Assembly (NCBI RefSeq): GCF_005796185.1
Contig: NZ_VAHM01000010.1
Span: 90,516 to 154,515, forward strand
Origin: Pseudarthrobacter sp. NamB4
Lineage (GTDB): Bacteria; Actinomycetota; Actinomycetes; Actinomycetales; Micrococcaceae
DNA length: 64,000 bases
Reading direction: 5' to 3'
In this document: in pieces, positions 14,996-24,327 of the stretch
How positions within the stretch are numbered: position 1 is the first letter of the stretch
How the letters are laid out: every line of letters begins with the position of its first letter
Notes under the pieces: generated by a model
What the model saw: only the letters and a program-made list of their open reading frames with translations
Database searches by the model: none
What the model was told of the DNA's origin: nothing
Translations under genes and position numbers: made by a program

Positions 14996-16018
14996 TTGGC
15001 AGGGAATGCAACGTTTCGGCACAGCAACACCGGGCTCCTTTCGGTGAGCAGTGTCGAGGCCCCGCGGATCGTGAGTTCGACGGATTTCGACCGCAGGTTG
15101 GCGGACACCCTGCAGCGGCTGAAGTTCCCGCCGCGGCTGCTGGAGCGGGTTGCGGGCATAACGCACCGCCGCTGGTGGGCTCCGGGAACAGCCTTCGATG
15201 ACGCCGCCATTGAAGCAGGGGCCAAGGCCCTGGCGGAGGCAGGCGTCGAGGCATCAGAGATTGGCCTGCTGATCAACACCTCGGTCACTCGGCGCAACCT
15301 GGAACCGTCCGTAGCGGTGAGGATCCATCACGGACTGGGGCTGCCGTCGTCGGCCATGAACTTCGACCTGGCCAATGCCTGCCTCGGCTTCGTCAATGGC
15401 CTGACGCTGGCGGCCAGCATGATCGACTCGGGCCAGATCAAATACGCGATGATCGTCAACGCCGAGGATGCAGAGGCAACCCAGGAGGCCACCCTCGCCC
15501 GGCTGCAGCGGCCCGAAACCACCCGCGAGGACTTCAACCGCGAGTTCGCCACCCTCACCCTGGGATCCGGTGCTGCTGCTGCCGTCCTGGGCCCCGCAGA
15601 CCAGCACCCCGGCGCCCACAGGATCGTCGGCGGCGTGATGCGTGCAGGCACCCAACACCATGAACTGTGCGTGGGCGGCATCGACGGCATGAACACGGAC
15701 ACCAAGGGACTGCTCGACGGCGGCCTGCAGCTCGTCGTCGACGCCTGGCACGAAGCCCAACCGGAATGGGACTGGGCCGCCATGGACCGCTACGTCACGC
15801 ACCAGGTGAGCAACGCCTACACCCAGGCGATCATCGACGCCATTGACCTGGACCCTGACAAGGTGCCCATCACCTTCCCGCACTGGGGCAACGTGGGCCC
15901 GGCCTCCCTCCCCATGACCCTTGCTGCCGAGTCACAATCCCTCGAAGCCGGAGACCGCGTGCTGTGCATGGGCGTCGGTTCCGGGCTGAACACCGCCATG
16001 ATGGAAATCGTTTGGTAG
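14996..16018 (+). CDS. oleA: OleA, acyl-CoA head-to-head condensing enzyme
   Basis: 340 residues, TTG start at 14996 with AGGGG 7 nt upstream, giving the typical N-terminus AGNATFRHSNTGLLSV. Thiolase fold: nucleophile Cys in NACLGFVNG near 123, His in THQVSNAY, Asn in HWGNVGPASLP. OleA joins two fatty acyl-CoAs by a non-decarboxylative Claisen reaction to a beta-keto acid, the first step of long-chain olefin synthesis. FabH-like enzymes look similar, but the oleBC and oleD neighbours decide the call. Overlaps oleBC by 7 bp with the TTG start chosen there. Confidence 0.94.
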   Translation: MAGNATFRHSNTGLLSVSSVEAPRIVSSTDFDRRLADTLQRLKFPPRLLERVAGITHRRWWAPGTAFDDAAIEAGAKALAEAGVEASEIGLLINTSVTRRNLEPSVAVRIHHGLGLPSSAMNFDLANACLGFVNGLTLAASMIDSGQIKYAMIVNAEDAEATQEATLARLQRPETTREDFNREFATLTLGSGAAAAVLGPADQHPGAHRIVGGVMRAGTQHHELCVGGIDGMNTDTKGLLDGGLQLVVDAWHEAQPEWDWAAMDRYVTHQVSNAYTQAIIDAIDLDPDKVPITFPHWGNVGPASLPMTLAAESQSLEAGDRVLCMGVGSGLNTAMMEIVW

Positions 16019-18693
16019 CCGCCGGCTGGCCGGGCGTGGACCCGGAGTGGTCCCGCGAAGTGGATGTGCTGTCCAGCTCGGGCGCAGATGAGCCGGGAAC
16101 GGTGCACCGGTGGCACCTGCTGGACAACGGCGCCCAGCTGTCCCGCCGGGGCCTGGTCCCGCAGGGCACCCTCCTGTGCGTCCACGGCAACCCCACCTGG
16201 TCGTATCTGTGGCGGACGCTGCTCAGCGCCGGGTCAGAGCCGGCACACCCGTGGCGCGTGGTGGCCGTGGACCAGCTGGACATGGGCTACTCCGCACGGA
16301 CCGGCAGGTTCCGGCGCCTGGCGGACCGGATCAACGACCTCAGCGACCTCACCGCGGCGCTGGGCCTGGACGGACCGGTGGTCACGGTGGGCCACGACTG
16401 GGGCGGCGTAATCAGCCTCGGCTGGGCATTGGCGCACCCGCAGCAGCTGGCCGGCGTCGTGCTGACCAACACGGCCGTCCACCAGCCCGCAGGTTCGGGG
16501 ATCCCGCCGGCGCTGCAACTGGCCCTGCACCCTGCAGTGCACAAGTGGGGAACCACCACGTCGGATGCCTTTTTGCGGGTGACCCACTCGCTGGCAAACC
16601 CGCCGCTGCCGGCGGATATCCGGAAGGCCTACATGGCCCCCTACCGCGGCGCCAGCCGCCGGACGGGGGTGGGGAACTTCGTTGCGGACATCCCCGTGGA
16701 CGCCTCCCACCCCAGCTTTCCGGCGCTTAGGGGCGTGGCGGAAGGGCTGCGCGGCCTGAAGGTACCGGCCCTGATGCTCTGGGGCCCCCGGGATCCGATC
16801 TTCTCTGACCGTTACCTCAAAGACCTCATCAGCCGGCTTCCGCACGCACAGGTGCACCGCTTCGAAGGCGCCGGGCATCTCGTGGCGGAAGACCGTGACA
16901 TCGCGGCACCCATCTTCAAGTGGCTCGACGCGCAGGCCGATGCCGGCGGAAGAAGCGCACCGGAAGCTGCAAGCCTCGGCGGGGCGCATGCGGGCGCGGT
17001 TGGGCCAGTCGGGTTCCGGCCACTCTGGGAGCTGCTCGAAGAACAGGCCGCCGGGCCGGGCGGTGGTGATACCGCCGTCGCGGAAATTGCTGGCGACGGC
17101 ACGATTGCGCGCTCGCTCAGCTGGCAGCAACTGGACCGGAGCATCCTGGACCTTGCTGCGGGGCTGCAGGAAGCCGGGGTGGGCAGGGGCAGCCGGATTA
17201 GCCTGATGGTCCCGCCCGGAGTGGACCTCACCGTGGCCCTCTACGCCTGCCTGCGCGTGGGCGCGGTGGTGGTTGTTGCCGACGCCGGGCTGGGAACCAA
17301 GGGCCTAAGCCGGGCAGTGAGGGGCGCCACCCCTGATGTCATCATCGGCATCGAGAAGGCGCTCGCGGCCGCCTCGGTGCTCGGCTGGCCGGGACGGCGG
17401 ATCAGCGTGCAGGACCTGCCGGCCACCCGCCGTCGGATCCTGGGCGTGGAAACCTCCCTCGCCGCCCTGGGGCGGCAGGGCGCGAACGGAAGCGAGGAAC
17501 CGCCGTCGGGCGCTCCGGACCCGGATACCCCCGCCGCCGTCCTCTTCACGTCCGGCTCCACCGGGCCCGCCAAAGGCGTGCTTTATACCCACCGGCAGCT
17601 GGCGGCGATGCGGGATACCGTGGCCGCGACGTTTGGGATCCGTCCCGGCTCCCGCCTGGTGGCGGGCTTCGCCCCGTTCGCCCTGCTGGGGCCGGCGCTC
17701 GGAGCGGTGTCGGTGACGCCGGATATGGACGTCACGGCACCGCGCACCCTGACAGCCCGGGCGCTGGCCCACGCCGCGGCTGCCATCGACGCAACAGTGG
17801 TCTTTGCCTCGCCGGCGGCGCTGCGCAACGTGATTGCCACCCGGGATGAGCTGAGTGGGGCGGGGCACCAGGCCCTGGAAGCTGTGAAGTTGCTTCTATC
17901 CGCCGGGGCGCCCGTCCCGGAACCACTCCTGGCCGAGGTGCAGCGGCTCCTGCCACGGGCGTCGCTGCACACCCCGTACGGGATGACCGAGGCGCTGCCT
18001 GTCACGGACATCAGCCTCGAACAGATCCAGGCCGCCGAGGCCGACGCCGCCGCCGGTACTGTGCCGGGCGCAGGCAACGGCGTGTGTGTGGGAACCCCAG
18101 TGCACGGGGCCCAGGTGGCCGTGGTCCCGCTGACGGCGGACGGCACCGCGCCGGGAACGCATCCTGTCACGGAGGCGGGTGTGACCGGCGAGATCCTGGT
18201 CAGCGCCCCGCACGTCAAGGAAGCCTATGACAGGCTCTGGCTGACCCAGCAAGAGAGCATTAGCCTGCCGGGCTGGCACCGCACCGGCGACGTGGGCCAT
18301 TTCGACGCCGCTGGCCGGCTGTGGGTGGAGGGCCGCCTTGCCCATGTGGTGACGGCGCCCTCTGCCGCGGTGACGCCCGTCGCCGCCGAGCAGGCGATTG
18401 AACGGCTGGACAGCGTCCGGCTCGCCGCGATCGCCGGGGTGGGACCGGCAGGCACGCAGGCCGTGGTCGCCGTCGTCGAAACCGTGCCTCCCGTCCGCAA
18501 AGCAGGCCCGGCCGCACCGGAACTCGCCGGGCGTGTGCGCGCGGCGGCTCGCGGTGCCGGCGTGGACGTTTCGGCTGTGCTTGCGGTACCGGCGCAGCCC
18601 ACCGACATCCGGCACAACGCCAAGATCGACAGGACCTGCCTCTCACGCTGGGCCACACGGGTGCTGGCTGGCGGCCGTCCGGGTAAGCCATGA
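16012..18693 (+). CDS. oleBC: OleBC fusion: beta-lactone decarboxylase plus beta-lactone synthetase
   Basis: 893 residues from TTG 16012; an upstream GTG at 15964 would add 16 residues read over oleA and is less likely. OleB half (about 1-310): HGNPTWSYLW, nucleophile Asp in TVGHDWGGV, catalytic His in GAGHLVAEDR, a haloalkane-dehalogenase-like fold. OleC half (about 330-893): LFTSGSTGPAKGV ATP loop, TPYGMTEALPVT, RTGDVGHFDAAGRLWVEGR. OleC makes the beta-lactone from the beta-hydroxy acid using ATP, and OleB expels CO2 to give the cis-olefin. The fusion is known from actinobacteria such as Micrococcus. Overlaps oleD by 4 bp (ATGA). Confidence 0.93.
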   Translation: MVAAGWPGVDPEWSREVDVLSSSGADEPGTVHRWHLLDNGAQLSRRGLVPQGTLLCVHGNPTWSYLWRTLLSAGSEPAHPWRVVAVDQLDMGYSARTGRFRRLADRINDLSDLTAALGLDGPVVTVGHDWGGVISLGWALAHPQQLAGVVLTNTAVHQPAGSGIPPALQLALHPAVHKWGTTTSDAFLRVTHSLANPPLPADIRKAYMAPYRGASRRTGVGNFVADIPVDASHPSFPALRGVAEGLRGLKVPALMLWGPRDPIFSDRYLKDLISRLPHAQVHRFEGAGHLVAEDRDIAAPIFKWLDAQADAGGRSAPEAASLGGAHAGAVGPVGFRPLWELLEEQAAGPGGGDTAVAEIAGDGTIARSLSWQQLDRSILDLAAGLQEAGVGRGSRISLMVPPGVDLTVALYACLRVGAVVVVADAGLGTKGLSRAVRGATPDVIIGIEKALAAASVLGWPGRRISVQDLPATRRRILGVETSLAALGRQGANGSEEPPSGAPDPDTPAAVLFTSGSTGPAKGVLYTHRQLAAMRDTVAATFGIRPGSRLVAGFAPFALLGPALGAVSVTPDMDVTAPRTLTARALAHAAAAIDATVVFASPAALRNVIATRDELSGAGHQALEAVKLLLSAGAPVPEPLLAEVQRLLPRASLHTPYGMTEALPVTDISLEQIQAAEADAAAGTVPGAGNGVCVGTPVHGAQVAVVPLTADGTAPGTHPVTEAGVTGEILVSAPHVKEAYDRLWLTQQESISLPGWHRTGDVGHFDAAGRLWVEGRLAHVVTAPSAAVTPVAAEQAIERLDSVRLAAIAGVGPAGTQAVVAVVETVPPVRKAGPAAPELAGRVRAAARGAGVDVSAVLAVPAQPTDIRHNAKIDRTCLSRWATRVLAGGRPGKP

Positions 18694-19712
18694 GGGTCCT
18701 CGTCACCGGCGCCAGCGGCATGCTCGGGCGGGAAGTGGCGCGGCTGCTGGTGCGCCAGGGCCATGACGTCGTCACCTTCCAGCGGCGGCCGTCGGGGGTC
18801 GACAGCGCAACAGACTTCCGCGGGTCCGTCACGGATGATCATTCGGTCCAGGAAGCTGTACGCGGGGCAGAGGGGATCATCCACCTGGCCGCGAAGGTTT
18901 CCTTCACTGGCCGCGCCGGGGAGTTTGACGAGGTGAACGTCGAAGGGACCCGCCGGCTGCTCCGCTTCGCCCGTGCGGCCGGGGTCCGGGACGTGGTGTT
19001 CGTTTCCTCGCCGTCCGTGGCGAATTCAGGTGCCGCCATTGCCGGGCTGGGGGCCGAACCGGCCGATCCGGAGCATGCGCACGGCGACTACTCCCGGACC
19101 AAGGCAAAGGCGGAGTTGCTGGCGCTCGCAGCGGACTCGCCGGACTTGCGGGTGGCCGCAGTACGGCCGCATGTTATCTGGGGGCCGGGGGACACCCAGT
19201 TGGTGGAACGGGTTCTGGCTCGCGCCGCGCGCCGCCGCCTGCCCCTGCTCGATGCCGGCGCGGCCCTGATTGACACCACCTACGTGGACAACGCCGCCTC
19301 GGCCATCGCCGCCGCGCTGTTCCGTATGGAACACATTCACGGCCGCGCCCTGGTGGTGACCAACGGCGAGCCCCGCCCGGTTGGCGAGCTGCTGGCCGGC
19401 ATCTGCGCTGCAGGTGGCGTCCCGGCACCGTCTTGGGCAGTCCCCGGCAAGGTGGCACGGGCAGCGGGAGCCGTGGTTGAGCGGGTCTGGACCTGGGCCG
19501 GGCGCACTGCAGAGCCCCCGATGACACGGTTCTTGGCCGAGCAGCTGTCCACAGCCCACTGGTTCGACCAGCGTGAGACCCGCGAACTCCTCGACTGGAC
19601 GCCCGAGGTCACGCTGGATGAGGGGCTTGCGCGTCTGGCTGAGTACTACGGTGGTGCGGACCGTACGGGAGCACGGGCGTCTGGCCGCGGGCAGGACGGC
19701 GGCGGTTCCTAG
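18690..19712 (+). CDS. oleD: OleD, 2-alkyl-3-keto acid reductase (SDR)
   Basis: 340 residues. VTGASGMLGREVARLL at 4-19 is the Rossmann nucleotide loop; the extended-SDR catalytic pair is in DYSRTKAKAE near 131-140. OleD reduces the OleA product to the beta-hydroxy acid with NADPH. Third and last gene of the cluster, starting inside the oleBC stop. The repeat-rich spacer begins after its stop. Confidence 0.93.
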   Translation: MRVLVTGASGMLGREVARLLVRQGHDVVTFQRRPSGVDSATDFRGSVTDDHSVQEAVRGAEGIIHLAAKVSFTGRAGEFDEVNVEGTRRLLRFARAAGVRDVVFVSSPSVANSGAAIAGLGAEPADPEHAHGDYSRTKAKAELLALAADSPDLRVAAVRPHVIWGPGDTQLVERVLARAARRRLPLLDAGAALIDTTYVDNAASAIAAALFRMEHIHGRALVVTNGEPRPVGELLAGICAAGGVPAPSWAVPGKVARAAGAVVERVWTWAGRTAEPPMTRFLAEQLSTAHWFDQRETRELLDWTPEVTLDEGLARLAEYYGGADRTGARASGRGQDGGGS

Positions 19713-19802
19713 TCAGCGGGGTAAGCGGCCGGGGTCCTGGGCGTGACGTCCGCGTGGGGGTTGCCGTTCCGCGTGGCGCCGGTTTTCGCTGCGCAGGTTC
19801 CC

Positions 19803-19925
19803 TGGCGACACCCAGGTTCCCTTACGACCCCCGGTTTCACCGGCGACACCCAGATGCCGTGGCGACACCCAAATACGGGCTGCGCCTCCGAATATGCGCG
19901 TCACGTTCGGATTTGCGCGTCGACA
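19803..19925. repeat. Clustered short direct repeats after oleD
   Basis: GGCGACACCCA occurs three times between 19804 and 19868 (followed by GGTTCCC, GATGCCG and AATACGG). Then two related units follow, CCGAATATGCGCGTC and TCGGATTTGCGCGTC, up to about 19922, running into the 3' end of the next minus-strand gene at 19901. Short units, imperfect spacing; not CRISPR-like. Confidence 0.6.
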
Positions 19926-20875
19926 ACGGCAGAACGCGTACGACGGCGTGGCACCCCGGCCGCCGCCAGCTTGCGTTCGAGCGTGCCGGGCTCCATGAGG
20001 TCGGCCCAATCCCAGCGCACCACCTTCATTCCGGTGGCGCGGATCCGGTTTTCCCGTTCCTTCTCCGCCACCACGGCTTGGGATGCGGTACGGCCGTTCA
20101 AGTACTCGGGCTTGACATACTTCTCCTCACCGTCGAACTCCCCAATAACCCTGGGGTGCTTCCAGTAGAAGTCCGTGTAACCCACCAGACCGGCTGCGTC
20201 TGAAATTCCCTGCTGCAACACCGGGGCTTCGAAGCCGGCCAAATGGATAACAGCCCGGCTCAAGGATTCACCGGCCGAGCCCGAGGCCGGATCCGCAAAA
20301 TCAATAACCGCCCTTATCCTCCGCCCGGCGGCAGCCGAATACCACGGTCCGATGCCGCCTTCCAGCTCAGTCCTGGTCAGGGCAGGCAGCCGCCGGGCAT
20401 GGTCCGGCCGGAGTACGTGGTCCATGGGAACTACAGCTTCGGTGAAGGGCGTATACGCTGCCAGGTCCAGGACGGTCCGGATGCGGTCAGTGACCAGCAG
20501 GCCCTCCCGGGTGACCACTGCCAAGCCCGCCCGCGCCACAAAGAGTCGGCTGACACCCGCACGCGACCTGCCGCCGTCGTTCTTCAACGTCAGTGCTTGG
20601 ACGGGGTGGTGCCAGCCAACCACGGGCAGACCCCACACGCTGGCGGCGGAACGCCGGGCGAAAACCGTGGGTTTCTCGAACGTCTCGGCAGCCGCCTGGA
20701 CGCGGAGGCGGTACTGCTCCCACGGTTTCAGGTTCCGCCAGGTCTCCCCGTCCACGTACACGCCGTGCCGGACGCGGACCAGGGCGCCGGCCTTAACGCG
20801 CTTGGCGAGCTCGTTCGGGGTAAGCCCGTGCAGAATTCGGTCACGGGACAGCAGAAGCGGTGGAAGATCGGGCAT
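19901..20875 (-). CDS. AbiEi/DUF559-type protein with nuclease-like C-terminus
   Basis: 324 residues. The N-terminus (LTPNELAKRVKAGALVRVRH) is a winged-helix domain like AbiEi antitoxins; the C-terminal third (about 215-300) holds YTDFYW, VIGEFDGEEKY and a late KVVRWDW, the spacing of a PD-(D/E)xK/Vsr-like fold. Such solitary proteins are frequent in Micrococcales, and no partner toxin gene is adjacent. It is flanked by repeats on both sides, which fits a mobile or exchangeable gene. Function unproven. Confidence 0.82.
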   Translation of the reverse strand: MPDLPPLLLSRDRILHGLTPNELAKRVKAGALVRVRHGVYVDGETWRNLKPWEQYRLRVQAAAETFEKPTVFARRSAASVWGLPVVGWHHPVQALTLKNDGGRSRAGVSRLFVARAGLAVVTREGLLVTDRIRTVLDLAAYTPFTEAVVPMDHVLRPDHARRLPALTRTELEGGIGPWYSAAAGRRIRAVIDFADPASGSAGESLSRAVIHLAGFEAPVLQQGISDAAGLVGYTDFYWKHPRVIGEFDGEEKYVKPEYLNGRTASQAVVAEKERENRIRATGMKVVRWDWADLMEPGTLERKLAAAGVPRRRTRSAVVDAQIRT

Positions 20876-20962
20876 ATGCCGACGCTGTCAGCTCTGCGCC
20901 ATCCGGCGGGAGGGGCAACTGCCGCTATGTGGAGAAGTGCCGGCGGCGTGGTCCTTCATTGG

Positions 20963-21219
20963 CGACCCGCAGTTTCCCTCGCGCAACCGGAATTTGGGCC
21001 GCGAAGAGGAGCGTCCGTAGCGAAACCGTATCTGCGAGTCGCGGGCGGAGCGGTTAAGCCGGGAGGTGTAACCAGACGTCCCATTCTGGAGGCCTGGTGC
21101 CGGGGCACCCGCGCTGCGCTGATTCCTTTTCGACCCGCACCTTTCCTGACGCACCCGAAATTTGGGCCGCGGAGCGGAATGCCCGCGTCGGAATCGAATT
21201 CGCGTGTCGTAGGCGGGGT
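20963..21219. repeat. Pair of ~86-bp direct repeats, 168 bp apart
   Basis: Units at about 20963-21048 and 21131-21216 align without gaps and match at roughly three quarters of positions; AATTTGGGCCGCG and CGACCCGCA are conserved. They sit in the 488-bp gap between the AbiEi-like gene and paaA. No credible ORF covers them. Confidence 0.65.
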
Positions 21220-21303
21220 GTGTCGCGCGGGTCGGCAGGGCAAGGGCAGGGGGCGTCGGAAGGGGGACGCACGCTTGACGCCCTGAAGCCCCTCCGCATA
21301 TCC

Positions 21304-21321
21304 TGAACGAACGGTCGGTAA
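21304..21321 (+). promoter_or_regulatory. PaaR-like operator upstream of paaA
   Basis: TGAACGAACGGTCGGTAA, read on the other strand, has ACCG, a central CG and CGTT in the spacing I recall for the TetR-type PaaR operator of actinobacteria (TNACCGNNCGNNCGGTNA), with one mismatch. It lies 43 bp before the paaA ATG and touches an AT-rich TAAATAAT possible -10. No paaR gene is in the window. Confidence 0.5.
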
Positions 21322-21363
21322 ATAATTCCGCACGTCCCAGAAGGTCTTTGCATAGGAGCAACC

Positions 21364-22368
21364 ATGGCAGCGCAGAACTTGCAGTCAGTGCCAGTTGAGC
21401 TATCCCCGGAAGAGGAGGCGGCAGGCAAGGCCACCTTCGACCGCATTATTGCCGAGGACTCACGCATCGAGCCCAAGGACTGGATGCCGCCGGCCTACCG
21501 CAAGACCCTCCTGCGCCAGATCTCGCAGCACGCGCACTCGGAGATCATCGGCATGCAGCCCGAGGCCAACTGGATCACAAGGGCCCCGAGCCTGAAGCGC
21601 AAGGCCATCCTCATGGCCAAGGTCCAGGACGAGGCCGGCCACGGGCTCTATCTCTACTCCGCCGCCGAGACCCTTGGCCAGACCCGGGACGAGATGATGG
21701 ACGCCCTCATCGCCGGCAAGGCCCGCTACTCGAGCATCTTCAACTACCCGGCCCTGACCTGGGCGGACATGGGTGCCATTGGATGGCTGGTGGACGGCGC
21801 GGCCATCTGCAACCAGGTCCCCCTGTGCCGCGCCTCCTACGGACCCTACGGCCGCGCCATGGTGCGCATCTGCAAGGAAGAGTCGTTCCACCAGCGCCAG
21901 GGCTTCGAGATCCTCCTCGAACTCTCCAACGGCACCCCGGCCCAGAAGCAGATGGCACAGGACGCCGTGAACCGCTGGTACGCCCCGGCCCTGATGATGT
22001 TCGGCCCGCCGGATGACGATTCGCCCAACTCCAGGCAGTCCATGGCCTGGAACATCAAGCGCTTCAGCAATGACGAGCTCCGCAGCCGCTTCGTGGGCAT
22101 GATGGTGGAGCAGGTCAGGGTCCTGGGCCTCACACTCCCGGACGATCAGGTCCGCTTCAACGAGGACACCAAAAAGTGGGAGCACGGCCCGCTGGACTGG
22201 CACGAGTTCCAGGAAGTGCTCGCCGGCCGCGGCCCCTGCAACGCCCAGCGCCTGGAGCGCCGGAGGGAAGCGCACGACGACGGCGCCTGGGTCCGCGAGG
22301 CAGCGGCCGCCTATGCAGCGAAACAGCAGGCAAAACAGTCAATGACGACGAAGGAATACGCAGCATGA
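21364..22368 (+). CDS. paaA: 1,2-phenylacetyl-CoA epoxidase subunit PaaA
   Basis: 334 residues. Catalytic di-iron subunit: [20 protein letters not shown] near 92 and [17 protein letters not shown] near 170 carry the Glu and His ligands in the ferritin-like four-helix fold. PaaA works with structural PaaC, PaaB and reductase PaaE to turn phenylacetyl-CoA into its ring-1,2-epoxide in aerobic phenylacetate breakdown. First gene of the operon behind the PaaR-like site; stop overlaps paaB (ATGA). Confidence 0.96.
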   Translation: MAAQNLQSVPVELSPEEEAAGKATFDRIIAEDSRIEPKDWMPPAYRKTLLRQISQHAHSEIIGMQPEANWITRAPSLKRKAILMAKVQDEAGHGLYLYSAAETLGQTRDEMMDALIAGKARYSSIFNYPALTWADMGAIGWLVDGAAICNQVPLCRASYGPYGRAMVRICKEESFHQRQGFEILLELSNGTPAQKQMAQDAVNRWYAPALMMFGPPDDDSPNSRQSMAWNIKRFSNDELRSRFVGMMVEQVRVLGLTLPDDQVRFNEDTKKWEHGPLDWHEFQEVLAGRGPCNAQRLERRREAHDDGAWVREAAAAYAAKQQAKQSMTTKEYAA

Positions 22369-22844
22369 GTCCCCACGGCAACCCGGAAGAGCCCGCCGGC
22401 TCCGCCACCGACATCAACCGCGACGCGCAGAAGGTGCCGGCCGGCCCGGACACCACGGCGAACACCACGGCTGACACTTCGGGCGGGGCAGCTCCGAACA
22501 CGCCAGCAGCCCCGAGCGCGCCGGCAGCCCCGGCCGCTTCTGCGCCGCCGCAGCATCACGACCGCTCCGCCTGGGGCCTCTGGGAGGTCTTCGTCCGGTC
22601 CAGCCGCGGCCTGAGCCACGTCCACGCCGGCAGCCTGCACGCCCCGGATGCCGCCATGGCCCTTCGGAATGCCAGGGACCTCTACACCCGCCGCAACGAG
22701 GGCGTCTCCATCTGGGTGGTCCCGGCCGACGCCATCGCCGCCAGCGACCCCGACGCCAAGGGCAGCTTCTTCGAGTCGCCCCAGGGCAAGGACTACCGCC
22801 ATGCCACCTACTACACCAAGAGCGAAGGGGTGAAGCACCTGTGA
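22365..22844 (+). CDS. paaB: 1,2-phenylacetyl-CoA epoxidase subunit PaaB, with long N-terminal extension
   Basis: 159 residues, starting in the paaA stop. The PaaB core (about 65-155) reads [20 protein letters not shown], then [18 protein letters not shown] and [12 protein letters not shown]. Ordinary PaaB is about 95 residues. Here about 62 residues of Ala/Pro/Thr-rich sequence precede the core, probably disordered. PaaB bridges PaaAC units and is required for activity. Overlaps paaC by 4 bp (GTGA). Confidence 0.93.
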   Translation: MSPHGNPEEPAGSATDINRDAQKVPAGPDTTANTTADTSGGAAPNTPAAPSAPAAPAASAPPQHHDRSAWGLWEVFVRSSRGLSHVHAGSLHAPDAAMALRNARDLYTRRNEGVSIWVVPADAIAASDPDAKGSFFESPQGKDYRHATYYTKSEGVKHL

Positions 22845-23782
22845 GCACACCCCCAACGAACACCGACGCAGCAGAGACCACCGGCCACGGCGACATCTCC
22901 ACCGGCGTCGCAGCCCCGACCGGCAGCGGCGACTCCAACGCCTCCGCCACCCGCATCACGCCCGGCAACGCGCTCCGCCCGGAGGACATCGCGCTCGAGG
23001 TCCGCACCGGCCTCAAGCCCAGCGAGGACATCGCCGAGTACGCGCTCCGCCTGGGCGACGACGCCCTGATCCTCGCCCAACGCCTGGGCCACTGGATCTC
23101 CCGCGCCCCCGAGCTCGAGGAGGACATCGCCCTGGGCAACATCGCCCTGGACCAGCTGGGCCACGCCCGGAGTTTCCTCAGCTACGCCGGCGGCGCCATG
23201 ACCAACGACGACGGCTCTGCCAAGACCGAGGACGACCTGGCCTACTTCCGCCGCGAGCACGAGTTCCGCTCCGTCCAGCTGTTCGAGCAACCCAACGGCG
23301 ACTTCGCGGTCACCATCGCCCGCCAGTTCATCGTGAGCTACTACCAGTTCGAGCTGTACCGGCGCCTGACGGAATCAACAGACGGAACCCTGGCCGCCAT
23401 CGCCGCAAAGGCTGTGAAGGAAGTGGACTACCACCGGGACCACAGCGCCCAGTGGATCCTGCGCCTGGCTGGCGGCACGGAGGAATCACGACGGCGGATG
23501 GTTCACGGACTGCGCCTGATGTGGCCCTACGTCGAGGAACTGTTCCGCGACGACGACCTGACGCGCCGCCTAGCCGAGGCGGGTGCCGCCGTCGCGCCTT
23601 CCAGCCTGCGGGAGGACTTCGACCGGCTGACCGGCGAACTCCTGGAGGAAGCCGAACTGGACGTCCCGGACGTGCCGGCAGCCCCCGGCGGCGGAAGGCG
23701 GGGCAGGCACTCGGAGCACCTGGGCTACATCCTGGCCGAGATGCAGGTGCTGGCCCGCGAATACCCCGGAGCGAAATGGTGA
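22841..23782 (+). CDS. paaC: 1,2-phenylacetyl-CoA epoxidase subunit PaaC
   Basis: 313 residues, GTG start overlapping the paaB stop. Ferritin-like structural partner of PaaA: LDQLGHARSFLSYAGG near 103 and VDYHRDHSAQWILRLAGGTE near 195 are family motifs, and PaaC keeps the fold while lacking a functional di-iron site. Residues 1-45 are Thr/Ala/Gly-rich and precede the normal start of the family. Overlaps paaD by 7 bp. Confidence 0.94.
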   Translation: MSTPPTNTDAAETTGHGDISTGVAAPTGSGDSNASATRITPGNALRPEDIALEVRTGLKPSEDIAEYALRLGDDALILAQRLGHWISRAPELEEDIALGNIALDQLGHARSFLSYAGGAMTNDDGSAKTEDDLAYFRREHEFRSVQLFEQPNGDFAVTIARQFIVSYYQFELYRRLTESTDGTLAAIAAKAVKEVDYHRDHSAQWILRLAGGTEESRRRMVHGLRLMWPYVEELFRDDDLTRRLAEAGAAVAPSSLREDFDRLTGELLEEAELDVPDVPAAPGGGRRGRHSEHLGYILAEMQVLAREYPGAKW

Positions 23783-24318
23783 CAGCCATGGCAATCTACG
23801 TCTCAGACTTCGAGCCGAAAACCAAAACCGCCCAGCAGAAGGCATGGGACATCGCCGCCACCGTGGTCGACCCCGAGATCCCGGTGCTCACCATCGAGGA
23901 CCTCGGTATCCTGCGCAACGTGGAAGTGACGGAGGCCGGAAAGGTCATCGTCACCATCACCCCCACGTACTCGGGCTGCCCCGCCATGGACGCCATCCGT
24001 GACGACCTCACAGCAGCCTTCGACAAAGAGGGCTACCAGGACGTCGAGGTCAACCTGGTCCTGTCGCCGGCCTGGACCACGGACTGGATGACCGAGGCTG
24101 GCAAAGCCAAGCTGCAGGAGTACGGGATCGCGCCGCCATCAGGAAAATCAACAGCAGCACGCCACGCCGGCCCCATCCGCCTGAGCATGGCCGTCAAGTG
24201 CCCGCAGTGCTCCAGCCTCAACACCAAGGAACTCACCCGCTTCGGCTCCACGTCCTGCAAGGCGCTGTATGTCTGCCAGGACTGCAAAGAACCGTTCGAC
24301 TACTTCAAGGTCCTGTAA
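23776..24318 (+). CDS. paaD: PaaD, epoxidase iron-sulfur assembly protein
   Basis: 180 residues. DPEIPVLTIEDLGILRNVEV is the MIP18/DUF59 domain; the C-terminus has two CxxC pairs (CPQCSS and CQDC) forming a zinc or iron-sulfur ribbon that precedes EPFDYFKVL. PaaD matures the metal centres of the epoxidase complex. GGAG is 4 nt before ATG 23776; GTG 23779 is equally plausible. Its start lies inside paaC. Confidence 0.93.
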   Translation: MVTAMAIYVSDFEPKTKTAQQKAWDIAATVVDPEIPVLTIEDLGILRNVEVTEAGKVIVTITPTYSGCPAMDAIRDDLTAAFDKEGYQDVEVNLVLSPAWTTDWMTEAGKAKLQEYGIAPPSGKSTAARHAGPIRLSMAVKCPQCSSLNTKELTRFGSTSCKALYVCQDCKEPFDYFKVL

Positions 24319-24327
24319 GGAACCCCC

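Noticed and set aside
19803..19925. Possible CRISPR array
   Set aside because: Units are 11-15 bp, differ from each other and have no constant spacer length; no cas genes.
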